Assembly: GCF_016756395.1 (NCBI RefSeq)
Contig: NZ_AP018365.1
Coordinates: 7,506,001 to 7,570,000 of the forward strand
DNA from: Streptomyces sp. SN-593
GTDB taxonomy: Bacteria > Actinomycetota > Actinomycetes > Streptomycetales > Streptomycetaceae
DNA length: 64,000 nt
Direction of reading: 5' to 3'
Under the pieces are notes generated by a model, which saw only the letters and a program-made list of their open reading frames with translations, did not search any database and had not been told where the DNA came from. The translations under genes were made by a program, and so were the position numbers. Each line of letters opens with the position of its first letter. The stretch's first letter is position 1. Positions 15,126-23,943 of the stretch are shown one piece after another.

Positions 15126-17411
15126 ATGACACACAGGAACAACGACGTCGCACCACCCGTGGCCGGATCGGACGGCCCGCCGACGACCGCCGCGGCCGGT
15201 CCCGAGCCGGGCATGAGCCGGCGCGGCCTGATCCGCTGGACGGGCGCGGCGGGCGTCGTCGGGCTCGGTGCGGCGGGCGCCGGCATGCTGCCGGGCGTCG
15301 CGGGCAGCGCGCAGGCCGCCTCCGCGGACGCGGCGGCGGCCGCGGGGTCCACCGGCGCGAAGGGGGGCACGTCCGGCGGCGCGGCCGCGCCGCACCCGGC
15401 GGCCACCGTGTTCGACCCGATCCGGCCCCCGTCGGTGCCGCTGGCGGTGCGCTCGCCGTACCTGAGCGCCTGGCTGCCGTCGAGCAACTCCGCCGGCACC
15501 TGGCCGACGTTCTGGACCGGCCGCATCATGGCGATGACCGGCATCGCGCAGATCGACGGGGTGCCCTTCCTCTTCCTCGGGTCGCCCAACATCGACGGGC
15601 AGGTGCTGCGCGGCATGGCGCAGCGCTCGCTGACCACCACCGCGACCCGCTCGGTGTTCCTCTTCGAGGCGGCCGGCGTGGAGCTGACGGTGACCTTCCT
15701 GTCCCCGGTGGAGCCGGGCGACCTGCGCCGCCAGTCGGTCCCGCTGTCCTACCTCACCGCGGACGTGCGCAGCGCGGACGGTGCCGCGCACGACGTGAAG
15801 CTGTACTTCGACATCTCCGGCGAGTGGGCGCACGCCGACTCCGGCACCAGCATCGGTTGGGCGGCGGAGCAGGTGAGCGGCGCCGGCGGCGGCTCGCTCA
15901 CCTCGCTGTCGTTCTCGCCGGACGGCACCAAGACGCTGGCGGAGAACGGCGACATGGCGACCTGGGGCACCGTGGTGTGGTCCGCCACCAACCGCTCCGG
16001 GCTGACCTGGCAGATCGGCGCCGACACCGCGGTGCGGCCGGCCGCGCTCACCGACGGCAAGCTCGCCGGCAGCGTCGACAGCCGCCAGCCGCGGGCGATC
16101 AACGACGCCTGGCCGGTCTTCGCCTTCCACTTCGACCTCGGCCGGGTCCGCGCGTCCGCGCAGCAGGCGGTGCTCTCCGTCGGCCACGTGCGCGAACCCG
16201 CGGTCAGCTACCTCGGCACGCCGCTGCCGCCGCTGTGGAAGTCGTACTGGGCGAGCTGGCAGAAGATGGCGGCGTTCTTCCACGGCGACCTCACGACCGC
16301 CGCCACCCGCACCGCCGCGCTGGACCGCAAGGTGCGGACGGAGGCGACCGCGGCCGGCGGGGCGAAGTACGCGGCGCTGTGCGCGCTGGCGCTGCGGCAG
16401 GCGTACGGCGCCACCGAGCTGGTCAGCAGGGACGGCGCGCCCTGGGCGCTGCTCAAGGAGATCTCCTCCGACGGCAACGTCTCCTCGATCGACGTCACCT
16501 ACCCGGCCATGCCGGTCTTCGCCTGGGCCGACCCCGGCTACCTCGCGCTGCTGCTCGCGCCGATGCTGGAGTACGCCGAACACGGCGGCTGGCCCAAGGA
16601 GTTCGCCGAGCACGACCTCGGCTCCTCCTACCCGAACGCCGCCGGCCACAACGACGGCAACGAGGAGGACATGCCCGTCGAGGAGTCGGCGAACATGCTG
16701 CTGATGACGGCCGCCTACCTCAAGGGCGCCTCCGCCTCGGACGCCAAGGCGTTCGCCACCACCCACTACACGATCCTCAAGCAGTGGGCGGACTACCTCG
16801 TCGCCAACGCCCTCGACCCCGGCTTCCAGAATCAGACCGACGACTTCACCGGGTTCATCGGGCACAGCGCCAACCTCGCGCTGAAGGGCATCCTCGCCCT
16901 CGGCGCGATGAGCCAGGTGGCCGCCGCGGCCGGCAACGCCGCCGACCGCACCCGCTACCTCGGCGTGGCCAAGGACTACATCGGGCAGTGGGTCGGCAAG
17001 GCCCAGGACACCACCCCCGACCACCTGAAGCTCGCCTACGACCAGCCCGGCACCTGGAGCCTGAAGTACAACGGCTACCCGGACACACTGCTCGGCCTGG
17101 GACTGGTGCCCGCATCGGTCGCCGCCGAGGAGGCGGCCTGGTACCTCACCCAGGCCAACCCGTACGGCATCCCGCTGGACGTGCGGCACGCCTACACCAA
17201 GGGCGACTGGGAGATGTGGACCGCGGCGTGGCTGCGCGACCACCCGGTGAGCGGCTACCTCATCGACTCCCTCTACGAGTTCGCGCACACCACGCCGACA
17301 CGGGTGCCGTTCACCGACTGGTACGACACGGTCAACGACAAGCCGAGCGGCGGCTTCCAGGCCCGGCCCGTGGTCGGCGGCATCTTCGCCCTGCTGAGCG
17401 TGGCCCGGTGA
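15126..17411 (+). CDS. Tat-exported DUF5127/DUF4965/DUF1793 protein (annotated glutaminase-like; probably glycan-active)
   Basis: A 761-residue protein with an extended Tat signal (SRRGLIRW at about residues 31-38, hydrophobic run, AQA cleavage near 65). The mature part has the N-terminal beta domain (PPSVPLAVRSPYLSAWLP) and the helical toroid of the six-hairpin type with NEEDMPVEESANMLLMTAAYLKG and GDWEMWTAAWL. The family is named for fungal glutaminase A. The alpha/alpha barrel and placement between GH2 and GH31 genes argue for a carbohydrate substrate here, which is inference. ATG 15126 has AGGAGGAAACC upstream. Its stop overlaps the GTG of the GH31 gene, so the two form one operon. Confidence 0.85.
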   Translation: MTHRNNDVAPPVAGSDGPPTTAAAGPEPGMSRRGLIRWTGAAGVVGLGAAGAGMLPGVAGSAQAASADAAAAAGSTGAKGGTSGGAAAPHPAATVFDPIRPPSVPLAVRSPYLSAWLPSSNSAGTWPTFWTGRIMAMTGIAQIDGVPFLFLGSPNIDGQVLRGMAQRSLTTTATRSVFLFEAAGVELTVTFLSPVEPGDLRRQSVPLSYLTADVRSADGAAHDVKLYFDISGEWAHADSGTSIGWAAEQVSGAGGGSLTSLSFSPDGTKTLAENGDMATWGTVVWSATNRSGLTWQIGADTAVRPAALTDGKLAGSVDSRQPRAINDAWPVFAFHFDLGRVRASAQQAVLSVGHVREPAVSYLGTPLPPLWKSYWASWQKMAAFFHGDLTTAATRTAALDRKVRTEATAAGGAKYAALCALALRQAYGATELVSRDGAPWALLKEISSDGNVSSIDVTYPAMPVFAWADPGYLALLLAPMLEYAEHGGWPKEFAEHDLGSSYPNAAGHNDGNEEDMPVEESANMLLMTAAYLKGASASDAKAFATTHYTILKQWADYLVANALDPGFQNQTDDFTGFIGHSANLALKGILALGAMSQVAAAAGNAADRTRYLGVAKDYIGQWVGKAQDTTPDHLKLAYDQPGTWSLKYNGYPDTLLGLGLVPASVAAEEAAWYLTQANPYGIPLDVRHAYTKGDWEMWTAAWLRDHPVSGYLIDSLYEFAHTTPTRVPFTDWYDTVNDKPSGGFQARPVVGGIFALLSVAR

Positions 17412-20400
17412 GCCCGGCACGAGCGCGCCGGCGCTCCCTCACCGTACGGCGCCGGCTGGCCGTCCTGGCGGCCGCGGCCACCGTGGCGACGGTGCTGACC
17501 GGCACCGGCCAGGCGGCCTCCGCGCACAGCGGCGTCAGCCCGCGCATCCCCACCGTCAACGCCGGCGACGCCCGCTTCGAGGTGCTGTCGCCGACGCTGA
17601 TCCGCACGGAGTACGCCGGTGACGGCCAGTTCACCGACAGCCCGACCTTCAACGCCATCGGCCGGGACTCCTTCACCAGCACGCCCTACACCTCCTCCAC
17701 CTCCGACGGCTGGCTCACCGTCAGGACCAGCAAGGTGACGCTGCGCTACAAGCTGGACTCGGGCGCCTTCACCGCGCAGAACCTGACGGTGCAGCAGAAC
17801 GCGGGCACCACCCCGGTCACGGCCACCCCCTGGAACGGCCTGACCTGCACCGTGGGCGCGCTGTGCGAGGCGGAGAGCCTGTCCGCCTCCGGTGTCAGCA
17901 CCGCCGGCGACCACACCGGGGCCACCGGCACCGGATTCCTCGCTGGCTTCACCGCGACCGGCAACGCCGTCACCGCCGACGTGGACGCCGCCTCGGCGGG
18001 CGGCTACGAGTTCGACGCCCGCTACGCCAACGCGGTCGGCGGCGACGGCAAGGACGTCACCCGCACCCTGTCGCTGTCGGTCGACGGCGGCAAGGCGACC
18101 ACCGTCAGCCTGCCGGTGACCGCCGACTGGAACACCTGGGCCGTGGCCAAGGTGCCGCTGACCCTGACCGCCGGCCACCACACGGTGACGCTGTCGCACG
18201 CCGCGGCGGACTCCGGCAACGTCAACCTCGACAGCATCGCGGTCGTCACGCCCGGCGCGTCCTACCCGTCGACGTCGGCCACCGCCATCACCGACTGCCG
18301 CTTCGGCGTCAGCTGCGAGTCCGAGGCGGGCCGCGCCACCGGCTCGGCGAAGGTCGCCACCGACCACGCCGGCTACTCCGGCTCCGGCTTCGTCGCGGAA
18401 CTCAACCAGGGCGCGGGGCTGACCCACCGCGTCGTCGGAGTGCCCGCCGCCGGCACCTACCTGCTGCGGCTGCGCTACGCCAACGGCACCGGCGGCGACA
18501 ACCTGCACCAGACCCGCACCATGACGGTGACGGCCGGCGGCACCACCAGCACGCTCAGCCTGCCGGCCACCGCCGACTGGGACACCTGGAGCACCGCCTC
18601 GATCCCGGTCACCCTGGCCGCCGGCAGCGACGACATCACCCTGGGCTGCCCGGACGCGACGAGCTGCCACGTCAACGCCGACACCGTCTCCGTCACCGCC
18701 CAGAACGCGACCGCGCCCCCGCCGCACACCGCCCTGGGCGGCTACCGCCGCGGCCTGGACGGGGTCAACGGCGACAACGGCGACCCGGCCATCACCCCCG
18801 GCCTGCTCTACCGGGACGGCTGGTACCTGCTCGACGACACCTCCTCGGCGCTGTACTCCACCGCGACCGGCACCGCCTCCGCGCGGCCCGGCCACGGCGG
18901 CGCGCCCTACCAGGACGGCTACCTCTTCGGCTACGGGCACGACTACCAGCAGGCGCTGAAGGACCTGGCCACGCTCACCGGCCCGTCCGAGCTGCTGCCC
19001 GAGTGGGCCTACGGCGTCTGGTACTCGGAGTACATGGACCGCAGCGCGGCCGACTACGAGAACACCATCCTGCCCGCGTTCCGCTCCGAGGACGTGCCGC
19101 TGGACGTGCTGGTCACCGACACCGACTTCAAGTCGCCCGCCACCTGGGACGGCTGGGAGATGGACCCGTCGAAGTTCCCCGACGAGAAGGCATTCTTCGC
19201 CTGGGCGCAGAGCCAGGGGCTGCACAACACGCTGAACATCCACCCGAGCATCGTCAGCACCGACCCGCAGTTCGCGCAGGCCGAGGCCACCGCGAAGAAC
19301 AAGCTCGCCAAGAGCGGCTGCGACGGCACCGTGTGCACGTACACCTTCGACTTCGGCGACCCCGACCAGCTCAAGGCGTACCTCGGCCTGCACCAGACGA
19401 TGGAGCAGGACGGCGCGGACTTCTGGTGGCTGGACTGGTGCTGCGACAACTCGCAGTCCACGCTGGCCGGCGTCACCCCCGACGCCTGGATCAACCAGCA
19501 GTACGCCACCGACGCGGACAAGACCGTCGGCCGCGGGTTCGTGCTCTCCCGGGCCTTCGGCTCGCTCCAGTCCGGCGGCTACAGCAGCCCGACCGGTCTG
19601 CCGACCGGGCCCTGGGCGGACAAGCGCACCACCGTCCACTTCACCGGGGACACCTCCTCAAGCTGGGGCACCCTGAAGTACGAGGTCGGCTACACCCCGG
19701 GCGAGTCCGCGTCCACCGGACTGTCGGCGGTCAGCCACGACATCGGCGGCTTCAACGACACCACCGGCCTCAAGGGCGCCGAGACGTACACCGACGGCGG
19801 CCAGCAGAAGTCCACCACCAAGCTGCCGGACGACCTGTACGCGCGCTGGGTCCAGCTCGGCACCTTCCAGCCGGTGGACCGGCTGCACGGCAACCACAGC
19901 GACCGGCTGCCCTGGCAGTACGGCACCGCCGCCCGCACCAGCGCGGACAAGTTCCTCAACCTGCGCGAGGACCTGCTGCCGTACACCTACACCCTCGCCC
20001 AGCAGGCGAACGCCACCGGCATCCCGGTGGTGCGGCCGATGTACCTCCAGTACCCCGAGGAGGACAGCGCCTACACCACGGCCGACAGCGAGTACATGTA
20101 CGGGCCGGACATGCTGGTCGCACCGGTCACCACGCCCGGCACCACCGCCACCACCTCGGTGTGGCTGCCGCCGGGCACCACCTGGACCGACTACTTCACC
20201 GGGAAGACCTACCCCGGCGGCACCACCCAGACCGTCACCACCGGGCTCGACACGATGCCGGTGTTCGTCCGGGCCGGCGCGGTCGTGCCGACCAGGACCG
20301 ACCACGTCGCCGACGACGCGAACAACCCGCTGGACAAGGTGACGCTCACCGTCACCACCGGCGCGTCGGGCTCCTTCTCGCTCTACGAGGACGACGGCAC

Positions 20401-20686
20401 CTCCGCGGTGCCGGCCAGGTCCGCGACCACGTCCGTGCACTACACCGAGAACAAGGGCGGCGTGCACACCCTGCGGATCGGCGCGGCGGACGGCTCCTTC
20501 CACGGCCAGGTCGCCGACCGGCAGTGGACGGTGACCTTCCGCGGGGTCGACACCGCGACCGCGGTGGCCGCCAGCGGCACCCGGCTGCCCAGGACCGCCT
20601 GGCACTACAGCTCGGCGGACCACTCGCTGACCGTCACGCTGCCGGCCCGCAGCGTCCGCACCGCCACCACCGTCACCTTCCACTGA
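17408..20686 (+). CDS. Secreted glycoside hydrolase family 31 with two CBM35-like modules
   Basis: A 1092-residue enzyme with a Sec signal (RRRLAVLAAAATVATVL, ASA cleavage near residue 39). An N-terminal beta domain is interrupted by two CBM35-like modules (about 150-285 and 300-435) that each begin with CEAES/CESEA. The barrel (from about 490) carries the nucleophile Asp676 in WWLDWC and acid/base Asp748 in HFTGD. C-terminal beta domains follow. GH31 members are mostly alpha-glucosidases and alpha-xylosidases. The modules nested before the barrel suggest binding of a plant polysaccharide. Starts at GTG 17408 over the upstream stop. A strong hairpin ends the operon. Confidence 0.92.
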   Translation: MSPARARRRSLTVRRRLAVLAAAATVATVLTGTGQAASAHSGVSPRIPTVNAGDARFEVLSPTLIRTEYAGDGQFTDSPTFNAIGRDSFTSTPYTSSTSDGWLTVRTSKVTLRYKLDSGAFTAQNLTVQQNAGTTPVTATPWNGLTCTVGALCEAESLSASGVSTAGDHTGATGTGFLAGFTATGNAVTADVDAASAGGYEFDARYANAVGGDGKDVTRTLSLSVDGGKATTVSLPVTADWNTWAVAKVPLTLTAGHHTVTLSHAAADSGNVNLDSIAVVTPGASYPSTSATAITDCRFGVSCESEAGRATGSAKVATDHAGYSGSGFVAELNQGAGLTHRVVGVPAAGTYLLRLRYANGTGGDNLHQTRTMTVTAGGTTSTLSLPATADWDTWSTASIPVTLAAGSDDITLGCPDATSCHVNADTVSVTAQNATAPPPHTALGGYRRGLDGVNGDNGDPAITPGLLYRDGWYLLDDTSSALYSTATGTASARPGHGGAPYQDGYLFGYGHDYQQALKDLATLTGPSELLPEWAYGVWYSEYMDRSAADYENTILPAFRSEDVPLDVLVTDTDFKSPATWDGWEMDPSKFPDEKAFFAWAQSQGLHNTLNIHPSIVSTDPQFAQAEATAKNKLAKSGCDGTVCTYTFDFGDPDQLKAYLGLHQTMEQDGADFWWLDWCCDNSQSTLAGVTPDAWINQQYATDADKTVGRGFVLSRAFGSLQSGGYSSPTGLPTGPWADKRTTVHFTGDTSSSWGTLKYEVGYTPGESASTGLSAVSHDIGGFNDTTGLKGAETYTDGGQQKSTTKLPDDLYARWVQLGTFQPVDRLHGNHSDRLPWQYGTAARTSADKFLNLREDLLPYTYTLAQQANATGIPVVRPMYLQYPEEDSAYTTADSEYMYGPDMLVAPVTTPGTTATTSVWLPPGTTWTDYFTGKTYPGGTTQTVTTGLDTMPVFVRAGAVVPTRTDHVADDANNPLDKVTLTVTTGASGSFSLYEDDGTSAVPARSATTSVHYTENKGGVHTLRIGAADGSFHGQVADRQWTVTFRGVDTATAVAASGTRLPRTAWHYSSADHSLTVTLPARSVRTATTVTFH

Positions 20687-20713
20687 CCCCACCGGGGGAG
20701 GACCTGGGACAAG

Positions 20714-20758
20714 GCCCCGGGGCGGGGTCCGGCAGCCGGCCGGACCCCGCCCCGGGGC
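20714..20758. terminator. Bidirectional terminator between GH31 and rhaI
   Basis: A perfect 20-base stem (20714-20733 with 20739-20758) around a five-base loop lies between two convergent operons. Confidence 0.88.
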
Positions 20759-20782
20759 TGTTGGTGCGCGCGGCGCGGGCGG

Positions 20783-21949
20783 TCAGGCGCCCCAGCCGGC
20801 CTGGTTGCCGCCGACCCGGTCGGCGACGATCCGCTCGGCGTAGCCGGAGCGCGCGTACGCGGCCATCGGGTCCGGGTCGAGCCCCATCTCCTCGCGCAAC
20901 TCGGCGAGCAGCGGCCGCACGTCGGTGTTGAAGGCGTCCATCAGGACGCCGTTGGCCCCCAGCACGTCACCGGCCGCCTGGGCCGCCGACAGCGCCTCGG
21001 TGTCGACCAGCAGCGCCTTCGCGGTGGCCTCCTGGACGTTCATCACCGAGCGGATCTGGCCGGGGATCTTCGGCTCGATGTTGTGGCACTGGTCGAGCAT
21101 GAAGGCGATCCCGGAGTCCGCTGCCAGCCCGCCGGCCTGCTTGACCTCGAAGAGGATGCGGAAGAGCTGGAAGGGGTCGGCGGCGCCCACGATGAGGTCG
21201 TCGTCGGCGTAGAAGCGCGAGTTGAAGTCGAACGCGCCGAGCTTCCCCTCGCGCAGCAGGAACGCCACGATGAACTCGATGTTGGTGCCCGGCGCGTGGT
21301 GGCCGGTGTCGACGCACACCTGCGCCCGCTCGCCCAGCCGCAGGCAGTGCGCGTAGGAGGTGCCCCAGTCCGGCACGTCGGTGGTGTAGAAGGCCGGCTC
21401 GAACAGCTTGTACTCCAGGATCAGCCGCTGGTCGGCCGACAGCCGCGCGTACACCGCCTCCAGCGCCTCCGCCAGCCGGTCCTGCCGGGCGCGGATGTCG
21501 TCCTGGCCGGGGTAGTTGGTGCCGTCGGAGAACCACAGCTTCAGGTCGCGCGAACCGGTCCGGTCCATCACGTCGATGCACGCGAAGAGGTGGTCCAGCG
21601 CCTTGCGCCGCACGGCCGGGTCGGGGTTGGTGACACTGCCGAGCTTGTAGTCGTCGTCCTGGAAGACGTTCGCGTTCACCGTGCCCAGGGTGATCCCGGC
21701 GTCGGCCGCGGCGCGGCCCAGCGCGCCGTAGTCCTCGACCTCGTCCCAGGGGATGTGCAGGGCGACGGTCGGGGCGACCCCGGTGAACGCGTGCACCTGG
21801 GCGGCGTCGGCGACCTTCTCGAACGGGTCCCTGGGCACGCCCTGCTGGGCGAAGACCTTGAACCTGGTGCCGGAGTTGCCGAACGCCCACGACGGCAACT
21901 CGATGCGCTGCGCGCGCAGAACGTTCTTGGCTGCCTCACGACCGGCCAT
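20783..21949 (-). CDS. rhaI: L-rhamnose isomerase
   Basis: A 388-residue TIM-barrel isomerase like the Pseudomonas stutzeri-type enzyme, converting L-rhamnose to L-rhamnulose. Metal and substrate residues are in HIPWDEVEDYG, LILEYKLFEPAFYTTDVPDWG (metal Glu), VCVDTGHHAPGTNIEFI (Asp, His) and GAFDFNSRFYADDDLIVGAADPFQLFRI (Asp residues near the second metal). The last gene of the seven-gene rha operon; its start overlaps the upstream AraA-like gene by 14 bases. No rhamnulose kinase or aldolase is found nearby. Confidence 0.93.
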   Translation of the reverse strand: MAGREAAKNVLRAQRIELPSWAFGNSGTRFKVFAQQGVPRDPFEKVADAAQVHAFTGVAPTVALHIPWDEVEDYGALGRAAADAGITLGTVNANVFQDDDYKLGSVTNPDPAVRRKALDHLFACIDVMDRTGSRDLKLWFSDGTNYPGQDDIRARQDRLAEALEAVYARLSADQRLILEYKLFEPAFYTTDVPDWGTSYAHCLRLGERAQVCVDTGHHAPGTNIEFIVAFLLREGKLGAFDFNSRFYADDDLIVGAADPFQLFRILFEVKQAGGLAADSGIAFMLDQCHNIEPKIPGQIRSVMNVQEATAKALLVDTEALSAAQAAGDVLGANGVLMDAFNTDVRPLLAELREEMGLDPDPMAAYARSGYAERIVADRVGGNQAGWGA

Positions 21950-23489
21950 GGGCGGACCTGCTTTCCAGTGCTGAGAGTTCCTGACGGTTCGTACGGGGGC
22001 CGGCGAGCGCGACCTCGGTCAGCTCGACGCCGAGCAGGTCGGCGGTCGCCCGCAGGTGCGGCAGCAGGTCGCCGACGCCCAGCGCCCAGTGGTGCGAGAT
22101 GCCCGTGGCGCTCCAGGCGTCCGTCCACTCGCCCGGGTCGCAGCCGAAGTCGACCCGCGAGGTGGTGTTGCCGATCTCCAGCAGCGGGCCGGGGACCACC
22201 TCGCCGGCGGACGCGACGAACCGGAAGGCTCCGTCGCGCTGCTGGGCGATGCCGAACGTGGTGACCGGGCCGTGCGCCACGTCGAACTCGACGGACACCC
22301 CCCAGCCGCGCTTGCCGTGGTAGACGCCCAGGCCGCGCAGCAGCGGGCGGCGCCGGCTGATCGCCAGGTGGGCCGGGCCGTCGTGGCCCATCTCCACCAC
22401 GTTGTCGCGGAAGTTCAGCGCCTGCAGCTCGGTGAACGAGCCCCCGCCGCCGAGCCGGTCCACCACGAGCATGGCGAGCGAGGTGCGCAGTTCGTACTCG
22501 CCGGTGGTGGGCACCCCGCGGGCGGTCAGCAGGGACGCGCCGAGGATCATGCCGGCGCCGAGCCGCTCGTGCTGCTCGCCCTCCAGGCCGCGGTGGTAGT
22601 AGGCGAGGCTGTCCAGCGCGAAGTCGTCCACCAGCCGGTCGAGGCCGACCGACACCTTCGCCGCCCAGCGGAAGTCCTCCTCCTGGACGGTGGGGTCCAG
22701 GTCGAAGACCTCCCGGGCCAGCGCGATCCGCTCCTCCACCTGGGCGTCGGTGACGGCGGCGACCCGCACCCGCAGGTCGTCGAACTCCAGTACTTCCATG
22801 TGGCCGCCGAAGTTCGCCGGGACCAGGGTGAGGTCGGTGGACACGTCGAGCATGCCCGGGTAGAGGTGCCCCATCAGGCCGTGCCGGCCGTGCCGCAGCG
22901 CGCCGCGCACCCCGGCCGCCCGGATCCACCGGCCGATCCGGGCCCAGGCCCGCTCGTCCTCCAGGTAGCCGGACACCGAGCGGAAGTCGATGCCGCAGCG
23001 CAGGAAGGCGTTGGCCATCTCCGGCAGCGGGCAGGCCCCGCAGTACGCCAGCCACTGGCCGGTGTCGAAGGACGCGTGGTCCATCGCCTCGGTGGGCTGG
23101 AGGTTGATCAGCAGCACCGGCGCTCCGCTGCGCTGCGCGATCGGCACCAGCATCGAGGCGGTCATGTAGGTGGTCAGGAAGCCGACGATGATGTCGCAGC
23201 CGGCCACCCGCAGCGTCTCGGCGGCGCGTGCGGCGTCCTGCGCGTCGGAGACGAAGCCGGCGTCCACGACGTCGCAGTCCAGCGCCCGCACCCGCTCCGA
23301 CACCCGGTCGGCGGAGCGCTGGAGCTGGGGGAGCAGGTCGGGGAACTGCGGCCAGTAGGCACCGAGCCCGCCGGCCACCAGGCCCACCCTGGTGCGCCGG
23401 GCGGTGATGCGGTGCAGGCCGGGCGGCGGCGCCGCGCCCGGCGGCCGGGCCGGCTCGTCGGGCCGGGAGGTGTCGAACGTCGTGGTCAT
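21936..23489 (-). CDS. L-fucose/L-arabinose isomerase family protein (AraA-like)
   Basis: A 517-residue protein with the three-domain layout of AraA/FucI-type isomerases: TRVGLVAGGLGAYWPQFP and CDIIVGFLTTYMTASML in the first domain, PVLLINLQPTEAMDH and CPLPEMANAFLRC in the second, GHMEVLEFDDLRV onward, and a C-terminal beta domain with GHDGPAHLAISRR. It probably isomerises an aldose to a ketose. In this operon it may widen the range beyond L-rhamnose, for example to L-arabinose or L-fucose. ATG 23489 overlaps the rhaM stop (ATGA). The exact substrate cannot be read from sequence. Confidence 0.82.
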   Translation of the reverse strand: MTTTFDTSRPDEPARPPGAAPPPGLHRITARRTRVGLVAGGLGAYWPQFPDLLPQLQRSADRVSERVRALDCDVVDAGFVSDAQDAARAAETLRVAGCDIIVGFLTTYMTASMLVPIAQRSGAPVLLINLQPTEAMDHASFDTGQWLAYCGACPLPEMANAFLRCGIDFRSVSGYLEDERAWARIGRWIRAAGVRGALRHGRHGLMGHLYPGMLDVSTDLTLVPANFGGHMEVLEFDDLRVRVAAVTDAQVEERIALAREVFDLDPTVQEEDFRWAAKVSVGLDRLVDDFALDSLAYYHRGLEGEQHERLGAGMILGASLLTARGVPTTGEYELRTSLAMLVVDRLGGGGSFTELQALNFRDNVVEMGHDGPAHLAISRRRPLLRGLGVYHGKRGWGVSVEFDVAHGPVTTFGIAQQRDGAFRFVASAGEVVPGPLLEIGNTTSRVDFGCDPGEWTDAWSATGISHHWALGVGDLLPHLRATADLLGVELTEVALAGPRTNRQELSALESRSAHGRS

Positions 23490-23842
23490 CGGCCGGTTCC
23501 CCCTTCGGATGCGTGCAGTTGGTCGTCGAGGTTGAAGATCTCCCGGAGCAGCAGGAACCCCTCGTCCGGGCGCTGCCCGTCCAGGCCGGTGAAGAAGGGG
23601 GCCATCTCGGCCTGCCAGCGCGCGTTGACGTCGGTGCGGGCCATCGCGGCCTGGGCGGCGGCGAGGTCGTCGGCCTCGACGTAGCCCACGAGCAGACCGT
23701 CGTCGGCGGCGAAGATCGAGTAGTTGCGCCAGCCCGCCGCGGCCAGGGCGCGCAGCATGTCCGGCCAGACGTGCGCGTGCCGCTCGCGGTACTCGCCGAG
23801 CCGGTCGGGCCTGACCCGCAGCAGGAAGCAGTAGCGGTTCAT
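23486..23842 (-). CDS. rhaM: L-rhamnose mutarotase
   Basis: A 118-residue alpha/beta-barrel monomer of exact family length that interconverts alpha and beta L-rhamnopyranose. Family marks include MNRYCFLLRVRPDRLGEYRERHAHVWPDML with the active-site Tyr/His, GWRNYSIFAADDGLLVGYVE, and WQAEMAPFF near the C-terminus. Encoded after a hairpin downstream of rhaS and translationally coupled to the AraA-like isomerase. It identifies the sugar of the operon as L-rhamnose with good confidence. Confidence 0.94.
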   Translation of the reverse strand: MNRYCFLLRVRPDRLGEYRERHAHVWPDMLRALAAAGWRNYSIFAADDGLLVGYVEADDLAAAQAAMARTDVNARWQAEMAPFFTGLDGQRPDEGFLLLREIFNLDDQLHASEGGTGR

Positions 23843-23901
23843 CCGTTCGTCGTTCCCTCGTGCTCACCGGGTGCCGTGGGGCGTCCCGGGTGCCGCCGGC
23901 G

Positions 23902-23930
23902 CCGGCCGGCCCCGCGGTGGGGCCGGCCGG
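23902..23930 (-). terminator. Intra-operon hairpin between rhaS and rhaM
   Basis: A perfect 12-base stem (CCGGCCGGCCCC with GGGGCCGGCCGG) around GCGGT. It lies 14 bases past the rhaS stop. It probably stabilises or partly ends the upstream transcript, so the binding protein is made in excess over the isomerases. Confidence 0.65.
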
Positions 23931-23943
23931 TCGCCCCGCGGCC

